NCBI GenBank assembly: GCA_003485955.1
Contig: DNHH01000024.1
Location: 27,544 to 33,796 of the forward strand
Reading direction: 5' to 3'
From: Opitutia bacterium
GTDB taxonomy: Bacteria > Verrucomicrobiota > Verrucomicrobiia > Opitutales > UBA953
DNA: 6,253 bases
In this document: positions 1 to 5,604 of the stretch, in pieces
How the letters are laid out: each line of letters begins with the position of its first letter
Numbering within the stretch: position 1 is the first letter of the stretch
Made by a program: the position numbers and the translations under genes
Notes under the pieces: model-generated
Databases searched by the model: none
What the model was told of the DNA's origin: nothing
The model's input: the letters and a program-made list of their open reading frames with translations, nothing else

Positions 1-1179
1 TAAATTGTCAGGCTTCTGGGAAAGATCGGCTAGTTGTTGGGGTATATCGTGTGTGAATGGTTGATAAAAAGGGTCACCGATAATGACGCCCATCCAACTC
101 ATGACGGGTGTCGCCTTCCAGGCGGCTTCACCCGCACAGTTTCCTAGGGCTAGTTCGTGCATGAGGACATCGGGTCGCACGGTGAGCGTGAGGTATGGTT
201 CGTCGACATTACCAAAAGTAAGCGCTGCCCCTGCTTCAACGAGTGCTGCCGTCCACCCATTGATGGGGTCGTGTAATGCTTGGCCTGAGAAACTGTGTAG
301 GTGAAGGGCAATCGCGCCTGGTGCTAGCAGTGTGCCTGGTTCCGCGAGTTTCCCTTTGGGTTTTTGCGTATACCAGCCAAAGTAAAATGCGGGTGCGTCA
401 AAACGAACATCCGTGCTAATAACATCTTTGCTTGTCTCCACATCTGTGGGAAAGCCCAAGGTGCGACAGATGCTAGCGCTCCGACTGAACCAGGTATCTC
501 CTTCGGCATAAGGTCCGCCTTGATCAATGTAGGCTCGGCCGCGCAAACCAAGTTTCTCTGCTTGGTACATCCGACCGAGGGAACGCTCAACTCCAGCCAA
601 CGTGGGTCCATCGAGTCGGGCTGTTCGAATAAAACGCGAACTCTCCTTGGGGTCGGTGTTTCCGCTTAGGCCGTACCAAGGATTTGGTGCCGGACCATTC
701 GGGGCGTTATCTTCAGTGGCCAACAGGCATAACTCGCTGTCGATGCTGGCGGCTTCCGAGATAGGTGAGGGACCAAACATTTTTCCATCTGCACCTGAAT
801 TTCGGTGAATACGCCAAGGTAGCCCGCGGCAAAGGATTATCCAGCGCACGCGCGGGTCTTCCGTTAAGGTTAAACTTCGCCGGCCGAGATTATCGGTTTC
901 GGGGGCAAGCTTACCGGCAAGGAGTTTTCGCTCCAGTAACGCAGAACGTAGTGGATTCAAAATATCTCGCGCGTATTCCGTCCACGACAGACTTTCGCGA
1001 GCAGGTGAAGGCATTTTTAACCCGATACAGTTATGTGCAGGAATGCGTCGGAGTTGGGCATAACCGGCGGCAAGTTTCTGCGACTCGGGATCTCCTTCGG
1101 TAAAAACGACGACCACTGTCGCAGGGTCGATAGCGGCACGAATGGTTATCGCCGTAAAGAGTAACAGCACGACGTGCAT
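1..1179 (-). CDS. TIGR03790 family secreted protein of unknown function (3' end missing)
   Basis: The minus-strand frame is open from ATG at 1179 to the left edge, giving 393 codons without a stop. I recognise the family TIGR03790, a conserved protein of unknown biochemical role found sporadically in Verrucomicrobia, Planctomycetes, Acidobacteria, Cyanobacteria and some Proteobacteria. Family landmarks are visible in order: VVVVFTEGDPESQKLAAGYA (about 22-41) followed by RRIP and the IGL stretch, RGLPWRI (118-124), ASIDSELCLL (144-153), NPWYG (166-170), RLDGPT (188-193), GRAYIDQGGP (214-223), FYFGWY (265-270), ALHLHSFSG (291-299), NVDEPYL (324-330), and near the end MSWMGVIIGDPFYQPF (360-375). 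GDPxYxPF normally marks the end of the conserved domain, so only a C-terminal tail is missing. The hydrophobic N-terminus (VVLLLFTAITIRA, 3-15) suggests a Sec signal peptide and export, although it lacks the usual positive charge. An in-frame stop lies upstream at 1240-1242, and no Shine-Dalgarno precedes the ATG. The gene follows the CLC gene by 60 bp. Family assignment is from memory of the pattern; function is unknown. Confidence 0.85.
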   Translation of the reverse strand, partial: MHVVLLLFTAITIRAAIDPATVVVVFTEGDPESQKLAAGYAQLRRIPAHNCIGLKMPSPARESLSWTEYARDILNPLRSALLERKLLAGKLAPETDNLGRRSLTLTEDPRVRWIILCRGLPWRIHRNSGADGKMFGPSPISEAASIDSELCLLATEDNAPNGPAPNPWYGLSGNTDPKESSRFIRTARLDGPTLAGVERSLGRMYQAEKLGLRGRAYIDQGGPYAEGDTWFSRSASICRTLGFPTDVETSKDVISTDVRFDAPAFYFGWYTQKPKGKLAEPGTLLAPGAIALHLHSFSGQALHDPINGWTAALVEAGAALTFGNVDEPYLTLTVRPDVLMHELALGNCAGEAAWKATPVMSWMGVIIGDPFYQPFTHDIPQQLADLSQKPDNL

Positions 1180-1239
1180 CGCGTTACTGTATCTAAAGCT
1201 AGGTTGGGGGGGAAGTTTAGAAGCAACCTGCTTTACAGC

Positions 1240-2439
1240 TTACGACTCAGAATACAGCGATTGTTTGCCCACAATCAGTGTACTGACGAAACAAGCTGCT
1301 AGCGCATAGATTCCTGTCGCGAACCCAAACATCTCAAATGCCATGGCTGTGCATGCAATAGGTACAGCCCCTGCTCCCGCAAAGACTGACACAAAGCCTA
1401 ACCCCACGCAGATTTCGATGGGCAAGTTGGTGAGTGGACTTAGGCAAGCGCCGAGGGTTGCACCAATACAAAAGAGCGGGGTTACTTCTCCGCCTTTGAA
1501 TCCTGCAGCGAGGCAAAGTGCCGTTAGGAAAATTTTAAGTATCCAGAAATAGGCGGGCGACGGCTGAGCGAAAGCCTCCGAAATGCTACTTAATCCAAGA
1601 CCTGTGTAGGCGGTTAAATTCCACCACATGATGATGACAATAAAAGCACCGGAACCTAAAAGGATACGGTAATAGGGGTTAAGTATGCGTGCAAAAGCTG
1701 CACGACCATCGCGGGCTGCTTTGAGATAAAGCCAAGCAGCGTAACCAAAAGCGACACCGAGTGCGGTTACCCAAGCGAGTCCGGTAATTGTCACAAGGGC
1801 ATGGCTCTGGAAATACCCGTGATAGTCAACGTGCTGCACGCCAAAGATTTTCTGGCCGATCTCATCCGCAAGAATAGCGGTCATTAAGCAGGGAATGAAT
1901 TGCCAGGTGCGACGTTTGATAAACTCGAGAGAAAAAATTGCTGCCGCAAGTGGCGTCCCAAACACAGCAGCGAAGCCTGCACTTACCCCGCATAGTAAAA
2001 GTGTTTGGCGCTCACTGGGCGTCAGCTTACAATAACGTGAGAGCTGGTCGGCACAGGCGCCGCCCATTTGCAGTGCGGTACCTTCACGGCCAACGGACGC
2101 GCCACCTAAGTGGGCAAGAATGGTACCTCCGAGAATAGTAGGTGCCATTGTTTGTGGTAGTGGCTCGGATTGCGGCAGACGTATTTGCGCGATAAGCGTT
2201 TTGACACCGCCTGCTGAGGTAGTCGCAAAAGTTGAGTATGCCCAGACTGTGAGCAAACCCCAGACGGGCAGGGCGAGGATGAACCCCGTTGGGTAAGCTT
2301 TAAAAATCTCAGTGGTCCATTCTAGCGCATGTAAAAAAGCTGCGCCACAAGCACCGATTAATAAAGAGGTGCTGAGAATGAGCATGACCCACCGCAGTGC
2401 CAGTCTGGCTATCGTGGTTTGGGCTCCCTGCGCGTGCAT
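1240..2439 (-). CDS. CLC-family antiporter, probable CLC-F type (fluoride/proton)
   Basis: This 399-residue integral membrane protein has about ten hydrophobic segments. It carries the three CLC signature regions: SAGGVKTL (75-82) in place of the canonical GSGIP, GREGTALQMGG (117-127) with the gating glutamate at E119, and GFKGGEVTPLFCIGATLG (313-330). GREGT rather than GK/REGP, GGEVTP with V319-T320 rather than GxFxP, and the short length without CBS domains are hallmarks of the CLC-F branch, which exports fluoride in exchange for protons. The known alternative would be an EriC-type chloride/proton exchanger. SVFAGAGAVPIACTAMAFEMF (pieces 351-371) matches the expected C-terminal helices. F- specificity is inferred from motifs only. 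ATG 2439 is chosen because a purine-rich GAGAGAAG lies six bases upstream and the first helix begins soon after. The gene sits 48 bp after the amidase and 60 bp before the TIGR03790 gene, with no terminator seen, so it is probably expressed with the infC group. No fluoride riboswitch is visible in the leader. Confidence 0.88.
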   Translation of the reverse strand: MHAQGAQTTIARLALRWVMLILSTSLLIGACGAAFLHALEWTTEIFKAYPTGFILALPVWGLLTVWAYSTFATTSAGGVKTLIAQIRLPQSEPLPQTMAPTILGGTILAHLGGASVGREGTALQMGGACADQLSRYCKLTPSERQTLLLCGVSAGFAAVFGTPLAAAIFSLEFIKRRTWQFIPCLMTAILADEIGQKIFGVQHVDYHGYFQSHALVTITGLAWVTALGVAFGYAAWLYLKAARDGRAAFARILNPYYRILLGSGAFIVIIMWWNLTAYTGLGLSSISEAFAQPSPAYFWILKIFLTALCLAAGFKGGEVTPLFCIGATLGACLSPLTNLPIEICVGLGFVSVFAGAGAVPIACTAMAFEMFGFATGIYALAACFVSTLIVGKQSLYSES

Positions 2440-2445
2440 GTTTGT

Positions 2446-2453
2446 CTTCTCTC
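2446..2453 (-). promoter_or_regulatory. Possible ribosome binding site of the CLC gene
   Basis: On the minus strand GAGAGAAG lies six bases upstream of ATG 2439. It is a weak match to the anti-Shine-Dalgarno but the best purine-rich stretch before any start in this window, and it supports ATG 2439. A second ATG at 2455 just upstream is out of frame. Confidence 0.4.
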
Positions 2454-2487
2454 ATGCCGGAGAGCTGGGTGCAAATACCGAAAGCAA

Positions 2488-3450
2488 TTAACGCCTTAAC
2501 TTTGCTTCGTAAGCAGCAACACCCGATGCGATGGTTTGAGCTAGGCGCTGTCGAGCTGCGTCTTGGGTGTAGATACGCGCCTCAGTTATATCTGAAAGAA
2601 AGGCAGACTCAATTAACACGCCAGGGCATTTAAGATCTTTGAGTACAACCCAGCGGGCCCGACGTGTGCCACGATCCGTGCTGCCGAGAGAGGTAATCAG
2701 CGCGCGCTGTATCTCGTAGGCTAAGTTAATATTGAGCGCGTCGAAGGCATTGCCTGGGAGCTGCGCAGTTGCGCCCGCATTCCCGGAGTCTTTCGTAGAG
2801 TGTTGTCCTCCAGGCGTAAGCCAGTATGTTTCGATGCCGCGTGCTTTGTTGGTTGGACCTGCGTTGAAATGTAAACTGAGGAAGAGGTCAGCTTTGACTT
2901 GATTGGCAAACTTCGACCGCTCACTGAGTTCGACAGCGGTGTCCGTTGAGCGTGTTAAAAGCACCTCATGACCGCTTTGCCGGAGAAGGATTGCGAGCCG
3001 TTTAGCCACATCGAGCGTCAGGTTTTTTTCTTGGAGATTCAGCGCCACATTAACGGCACCCGAATCTTTACCGCCATGGCCCGGGTCGATGACAATTCGA
3101 AGGGGCTTACGGGATCCCGCGGGCGCACCCCAGAGGAGTGGAACGAGAATTTTTTCGTAATCACAGCGCTCGATGGTCAAGCGGATGACATCAGGCTGCC
3201 CTTTGACTTTAAATGCCTTCGCCCGCACGGCTCTCTCCATGTCGACACGTATACCGTTGATGGTGATACTATCTTTGTCGCGTTCCGCGACTACAACGGC
3301 ACGCGGGTTATTTCGCTCAAAGCGCTCTTCTTGCCCTTCGCGCACGGGCGGGTTGTTGGAAAATCCGAGTCGAGCCATGGACTCACCGAGCCAAATTTCG
3401 TCAGCACGGCATACAACCGTTGCGAGAACGAGTAAAAGTAAGATGCGCAT
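2488..3450 (-). CDS. N-acetylmuramoyl-L-alanine amidase (Amidase_3), secreted
   Basis: This 320-residue zinc amidase is predicted to cut the bond between N-acetylmuramic acid and L-alanine in peptidoglycan, as AmiA/B/C do during cell separation and wall turnover. The N-terminus MRILLLLVLATVVCRA is a short Sec signal peptide, with likely cleavage after A16. C14 does not sit in a good lipobox. Residues 17-115 form an N-terminal region I cannot assign; it is where AMIN domains sit in relatives, but I see no clear AMIN signature. The catalytic Amidase_3 domain spans about 118-316: IDPGHGGKDSGA with Zn ligand H125, Zn ligand E141 in LQEKNLTLDVAKR, LSLHFNAG with Zn ligand H194, and catalytic E281 in VLIESAFLSD. 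All four key residues are present, so the enzyme should be active. The start lies only 15 bp after the infC stop, which suggests co-transcription or translational coupling; no clear Shine-Dalgarno is seen. The choice among amiA, amiB and amiC names cannot be made from sequence alone. Confidence 0.93.
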   Translation of the reverse strand: MRILLLLVLATVVCRADEIWLGESMARLGFSNNPPVREGQEERFERNNPRAVVVAERDKDSITINGIRVDMERAVRAKAFKVKGQPDVIRLTIERCDYEKILVPLLWGAPAGSRKPLRIVIDPGHGGKDSGAVNVALNLQEKNLTLDVAKRLAILLRQSGHEVLLTRSTDTAVELSERSKFANQVKADLFLSLHFNAGPTNKARGIETYWLTPGGQHSTKDSGNAGATAQLPGNAFDALNINLAYEIQRALITSLGSTDRGTRRARWVVLKDLKCPGVLIESAFLSDITEARIYTQDAARQRLAQTIASGVAAYEAKLRR

Positions 3451-3465
3451 GTTTGCGCGGCTCGC

Positions 3466-4191
3466 TTACTGCTCGTCGGGCTCGTCGGCCACGGCGGAGT
3501 CGTCTTCCATGTTCTCGTCGCCGGGTTCTGCGTTGTGGACGAGTTTACGGCGATTCTGTTGGAGAGGGGTTAAGCCAAGGACGATGCTACGGCCTGTGCG
3601 CTTGGGTACGCTGTCTGCAGTGCAGACATTCGCCAGTTCAGCGATGACACGCTTAACTGTCTCGATACCAATTTCAGCGTGCTCGAGATCGCGGTAGCGA
3701 TATTGGAGAACGAGCTTAACTTTGTGTCCGTGGTAGAGAAAGTTTTCTGCACGGCGAATTTTAATGAAGAGATCGTGCGTGTCGATGCGCGGGCGGAACT
3801 TCAGTTCCTTCATCTTCGCTGTATGTTTTTGGTGCTTCGACTTCTTTGATTCTTCGTAGAGGAACTTACCCAGTTCGATAAGTTTGCAAACAGGAGGCAC
3901 CGCGGTTCCAGCAATTTCAATTAAATCAACGCCTTGTTCTTTGGCGAGGTTGAGCGCTTTTTCTGTTGGCATAACGCCAAGCATTTCGCCTGCAGCGGTA
4001 ATTACGCGAACTTCAGTCGCACGAATACGTTCATTGCGCTTGGGGCCACGATCCATTGGGTCGCGCCTAAAATTGCCTCTGTTCTGAGTGGGTTTCGGCC
4101 GTGAGCCGGTCGGACGGAAAGGCAATGACATCAGGTGCGCTGGGGGTGTGTTGAGTTCACTATCTTTAACGCCACGCCCTGATTCAAGCAT
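3466..4191 (-). CDS. infC: Translation initiation factor IF-3
   Basis: IF-3 binds the 30S subunit, keeps it apart from 50S and proofreads initiator tRNA and start codon choice. The protein reads 241 residues, against about 170-180 for typical IF-3. Residues 1-50 are a basic, proline- and arginine-rich extension. The N-domain covers about 51-120, with NERIRATEVRVI (53-64) and the signature PVCKLIELGKFLYEE (100-114). The linker and C-domain cover about 121-212, with KELKFRPRIDTHD (128-140), FLYHGHKVKL (151-160) and a final VLGLTPLQ. Residues 222-241 form an acidic tail. The conserved RGRE is replaced by RYRD (165-168). The start is uncertain: ATG 4191 gives the longest form, while ATG 4131 (M21) would drop an atypical acidic leader and ATG 4056 (M46) would give a near-standard N-terminus. 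None has a good Shine-Dalgarno, and no AUU start of the kind used for infC autoregulation is evident. The gene is separated from, and opposite in strand to, rpmI-rplT, unlike the usual operon. Confidence 0.95.
   Translation of the reverse strand: MLESGRGVKDSELNTPPAHLMSLPFRPTGSRPKPTQNRGNFRRDPMDRGPKRNERIRATEVRVITAAGEMLGVMPTEKALNLAKEQGVDLIEIAGTAVPPVCKLIELGKFLYEESKKSKHQKHTAKMKELKFRPRIDTHDLFIKIRRAENFLYHGHKVKLVLQYRYRDLEHAEIGIETVKRVIAELANVCTADSVPKRTGRSIVLGLTPLQQNRRKLVHNAEPGDENMEDDSAVADEPDEQ
3471..3488. repeat. Tandem 9-bp repeat in the acidic tail of infC
   Basis: GCTCGTCGG occurs twice in a row on the plus strand. The unit is three codons long, so on the coding strand it produces the PDEPDE-like acidic end of IF-3. 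This looks like a small in-frame duplication. It is short enough that chance or slippage explains it. Confidence 0.6.
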
Positions 4192-4237
4192 GGATTAAGG
4201 GCAGCAAGCGGTTTCCTAGACTTAGCAATTAGGGCTG

Positions 4238-4714
4238 TTAGGCGTTCTTTAGAACGTCGAGCACTTGTCTGCCATGTTCTGCTGCATCCACCTTAGCGAT
4301 GACTGACGTTAACTTTCCAGTCGCATCAAAAACATAAGCTGCCCGGGCAGGACCTTGGTATTTTTTACCATACATGGATTTTTCAATGATGGCATCCAAG
4401 GCCTGCGAAAATAGGTCATCGGGGTCTGCGACCAGCGTGTAGTTTAAGCCATGTTTGGCCGCGTATTTCGCATGCGAACCGCAACTATCTCTTGAGATAC
4501 CGATGAGTCGATAACCTGCCTTTAAGATGGCTTTTTCGTGTTTAGCTAAGGCCACAGACTGCTTGTCGCAGCTGGACGTGTGGTTGCGCATCCAAACGGA
4601 GACCACCGTCGGACCCTCCGCAATGAGTTTAGCAAAGGTCGTTTCGAGGGTTTTCCCATCGACCAAGGCGCTGATTTTAAAGCCAAGTTTGGGTTTTTTA
4701 CCGGGGGTAAGCAT
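4238..4714 (-). CDS. Peroxiredoxin, AhpC/TSA family, Bcp (PrxQ)-like
   Basis: This 158-residue thioredoxin-fold protein resembles Bcp/PrxQ thiol peroxidases, which reduce H2O2 and organic hydroperoxides in the cytoplasm at the expense of thioredoxin. No signal peptide is present. VVSVW (37-41) matches the core beta strand. The active site reads NHTSSCDKQ (44-52), retaining T46 and the presumed peroxidatic C49 of the TxxC motif but with SS in place of PG. YRLIGISRDSCGSHAKYAAK (68-87) matches the GIS.D....KF..K helix and carries a second cysteine, C78, which could serve as resolving cysteine. R124 in GPARAAYVFD fits the conserved arginine that lowers the cysteine pKa. The usual Bcp resolving cysteine five residues after the first is absent (A55 region). 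ATG 4714 is chosen because translation matches the family from there on; no Shine-Dalgarno is seen. The gene is first of the minus-strand group, 46 bp ahead of infC, and diverges from rpmI. A redox-inactive or non-peroxidase relative cannot be excluded. Confidence 0.85.
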   Translation of the reverse strand: MLTPGKKPKLGFKISALVDGKTLETTFAKLIAEGPTVVSVWMRNHTSSCDKQSVALAKHEKAILKAGYRLIGISRDSCGSHAKYAAKHGLNYTLVADPDDLFSQALDAIIEKSMYGKKYQGPARAAYVFDATGKLTSVIAKVDAAEHGRQVLDVLKNA

Positions 4715-4865
4715 AGGATTTAGCAGGGTGTATAAGCCTATAGAGGTAGGGGAAAGGGCTGGATCTGCAAGGGTACGGCCTCGATCTTGGGTTAGGGCCT
4801 GAGGATTCCTTAGACATTCGCACTTTACAAGTACCCCTCAACCCCATTTGTTCGACCATTCTGTC
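4715..4865. promoter_or_regulatory. Divergent intergenic region between peroxiredoxin and rpmI
   Basis: These 151 bp separate two divergent transcription units and should hold the promoter of rpmI-rplT on plus and probably one for the peroxiredoxin-led group on minus. Weak box-like matches exist: TAGACA (4811-4816) and TTTACA (4824-4829) resemble a -35 box on plus, but neither is followed at proper spacing by a convincing -10. No operator palindrome or riboswitch is recognised. The assignment is from position only. Confidence 0.45.
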
Positions 4866-5057
4866 ATGCAAAAGACCCGTAAGTCTATTTCCAAGCGCTT
4901 CAAGGTTACCGGTACCGGTAAGGTCATGCGCCGCTCACCTAATGGTCGCCACCTGCTTTCCAGCAAGTCGCGCAAACAACGCCGCCGTGCGAATAAATCG
5001 AAGCGCGTCGATTCCGGCTTTGAGAAGTCCATGAAGATTTCCATGCCCTGGGCCTAA
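4866..5057 (+). CDS. rpmI: 50S ribosomal protein L35
   Basis: This small, highly basic protein of 63 residues from ATG 4866 is bL35 of the large ribosomal subunit. KRFKVTGTGKVMRRSPNGRH (residues 10-29) is the family signature (KRFK.TG.GK....N.RH), followed by LLSSKSRKQRRRANK and ending in SMPWA, comparable to the LPYA end of other L35 proteins. The length matches the usual 63-66 residues. A TTG at 4848 would add six residues (69 in total), but ATG 4866 gives MQKTRKSISKRFK, which aligns with the normal MPKxKTxxxxxKRFK start, so I prefer it. Neither start has a Shine-Dalgarno. The gene is the first of a plus-strand rpmI-rplT pair with pheS downstream, the common ribosomal cluster minus its usual first gene infC. 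It ends 85 bp before rplT. Confidence 0.95.
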   Translation: MQKTRKSISKRFKVTGTGKVMRRSPNGRHLLSSKSRKQRRRANKSKRVDSGFEKSMKISMPWA

Positions 5058-5085
5058 GGCTCTCGGCTAATCTATTTCGCAGTCA

Positions 5086-5113
5086 GGCGGGTGACACTCC
5101 CAGGCGACCCGCC
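5086..5113 (+). promoter_or_regulatory. Hairpin in the rpmI-rplT spacer
   Basis: GGCGGGT (5086-5092) pairs perfectly with ACCCGCC (5107-5113), giving a 7-bp GC-rich stem with a 14-base loop, about 30 bases before the rplT start. No T-tract follows, so it is unlikely to be a terminator. It could affect mRNA processing, stability or L20 translation. L20 is known to repress its own operon by binding mRNA in other bacteria, but I cannot show that this structure mimics the 23S site. Confidence 0.45.
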
Positions 5114-5142
5114 GGCTCGAGAAACTAAACCAAACACATAAC

Positions 5143-5499
5143 ATGCCTCGCGTTACTAACGCTCCCTACACCAAGGCCCGCCGCAAGCGGACCTTGAAAC
5201 GTGCCAAAGGTTACTTTGGCAGTAAATCACGCCTTTATCTCCATGCGATGGAGGCAGTTCAGCGCGCTGAAAAGTTCGCTTACCGCGACCGTCGCGAAAA
5301 GAAGACTGACTTCCGTCAGCTTTGGATCGTGCGTCTCAATGCTGCTTGCCGTCCACTCGGCATCACTTACAGCCGCCTCATCGCTGGCTTAAAGAAAGCC
5401 AACATCACCCTCGACCGTAAGAATCTCAGTGAGCTCGCCATTCACGACGCTCCTGCATTCGAAGCGATTGTCGGTAAGGCTAAGGCCGCTTTGGTCTAA
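5143..5499 (+). CDS. rplT: 50S ribosomal protein L20
   Basis: This 118-residue protein is full length for bL20, which binds 23S rRNA early and is required for 50S assembly. In other bacteria it also represses translation of its own operon. Family landmarks are clear: the start MPRVTN with a basic N-terminal helix, KRAKGYFGSKSRLYLHAMEA (about 19-38), YRDRREKK (47-54), and the signature DFRQLWIVRLNAACRPLGIT (56-75), followed by YSRLIAGLKKANITLDRKNL (76-95). ATG 5143 is set by the conserved MPRV start. The sequence upstream (AAACCAAACACATAAC) is A-rich with no Shine-Dalgarno, consistent with leader-driven initiation. It follows rpmI by 85 bp and is followed by a strong hairpin and T-rich stretch before pheS. 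I see no truncation or odd residue. Confidence 0.97.
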   Translation: MPRVTNAPYTKARRKRTLKRAKGYFGSKSRLYLHAMEAVQRAEKFAYRDRREKKTDFRQLWIVRLNAACRPLGITYSRLIAGLKKANITLDRKNLSELAIHDAPAFEAIVGKAKAALV

Positions 5500-5522
5500 G
5501 CCGGTCGGCTCATCGCCCTTTC

Positions 5523-5555
5523 GCGAGGCCCCGGTTACCGGGGTCTCGCTGTTTT
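5523..5555 (+). terminator. Intrinsic terminator or attenuator between rplT and pheS
   Basis: A 12-bp stem (5523-5534 with 5538-5549, one G-T pair) closes a three-base loop, TTA, and is followed by TGTTTT. GCGAGGCCCCGG pairs with CCGGGGTCTCGC. The stem is very stable and the T-tract short and interrupted by a G, so termination may be partial. It begins 24 bases after the rplT stop, the right place to end the rpmI-rplT transcript or to set a lower pheS level. Confidence 0.8.
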
Positions 5556-5604
5556 AGGGTGCTTTCGCTTGCGAAGAGGGCCTCGTCCGACACACCTTTA
5601 ACCT

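Noticed and set aside
364..669. Plus-strand frame of 101 codons and similar ones in 83-1103
   Set aside because: The minus strand carries a continuous TIGR03790 frame over the same bases, so these are shadows.
1206..1212. Run of seven G in the spacer before the TIGR03790 gene, as a possible phase-variation tract
   Set aside because: It is short, lies 27 bases or more from the start, and nothing else suggests switching.
1220..1234. Small inverted repeat AAGCA-ACC-TGCTT after the CLC stop, considered as a terminator
   Set aside because: A 5-bp stem without a T-tract on the minus strand (a C-run follows) is too weak to call.
2440..2487. Fluoride riboswitch before the CLC gene
   Set aside because: Only 48 bp are available and no recognisable crcB-motif stem or conserved bases are present.
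2968..3435. Open frame of 155 codons on plus, antisense to the amidase gene
   Set aside because: It lies wholly inside a gene with all catalytic motifs on the other strand, and its protein resembles no family I know. It is a shadow frame.
3173..3697. Open frame of 174 codons on plus, across the amidase-infC junction
   Set aside because: Ser/Arg-rich composition typical of antisense translation, and both genes on minus are solid.
4848..4865. TTG start for rpmI at 4848, giving 69 residues
   Set aside because: The six added residues do not fit L35, while ATG 4866 gives the normal family start and length.
5500..5604. Phe-rich leader peptide of pheM type before pheS
   Set aside because: No short frame with a start and clustered Phe codons is present in the spacer.
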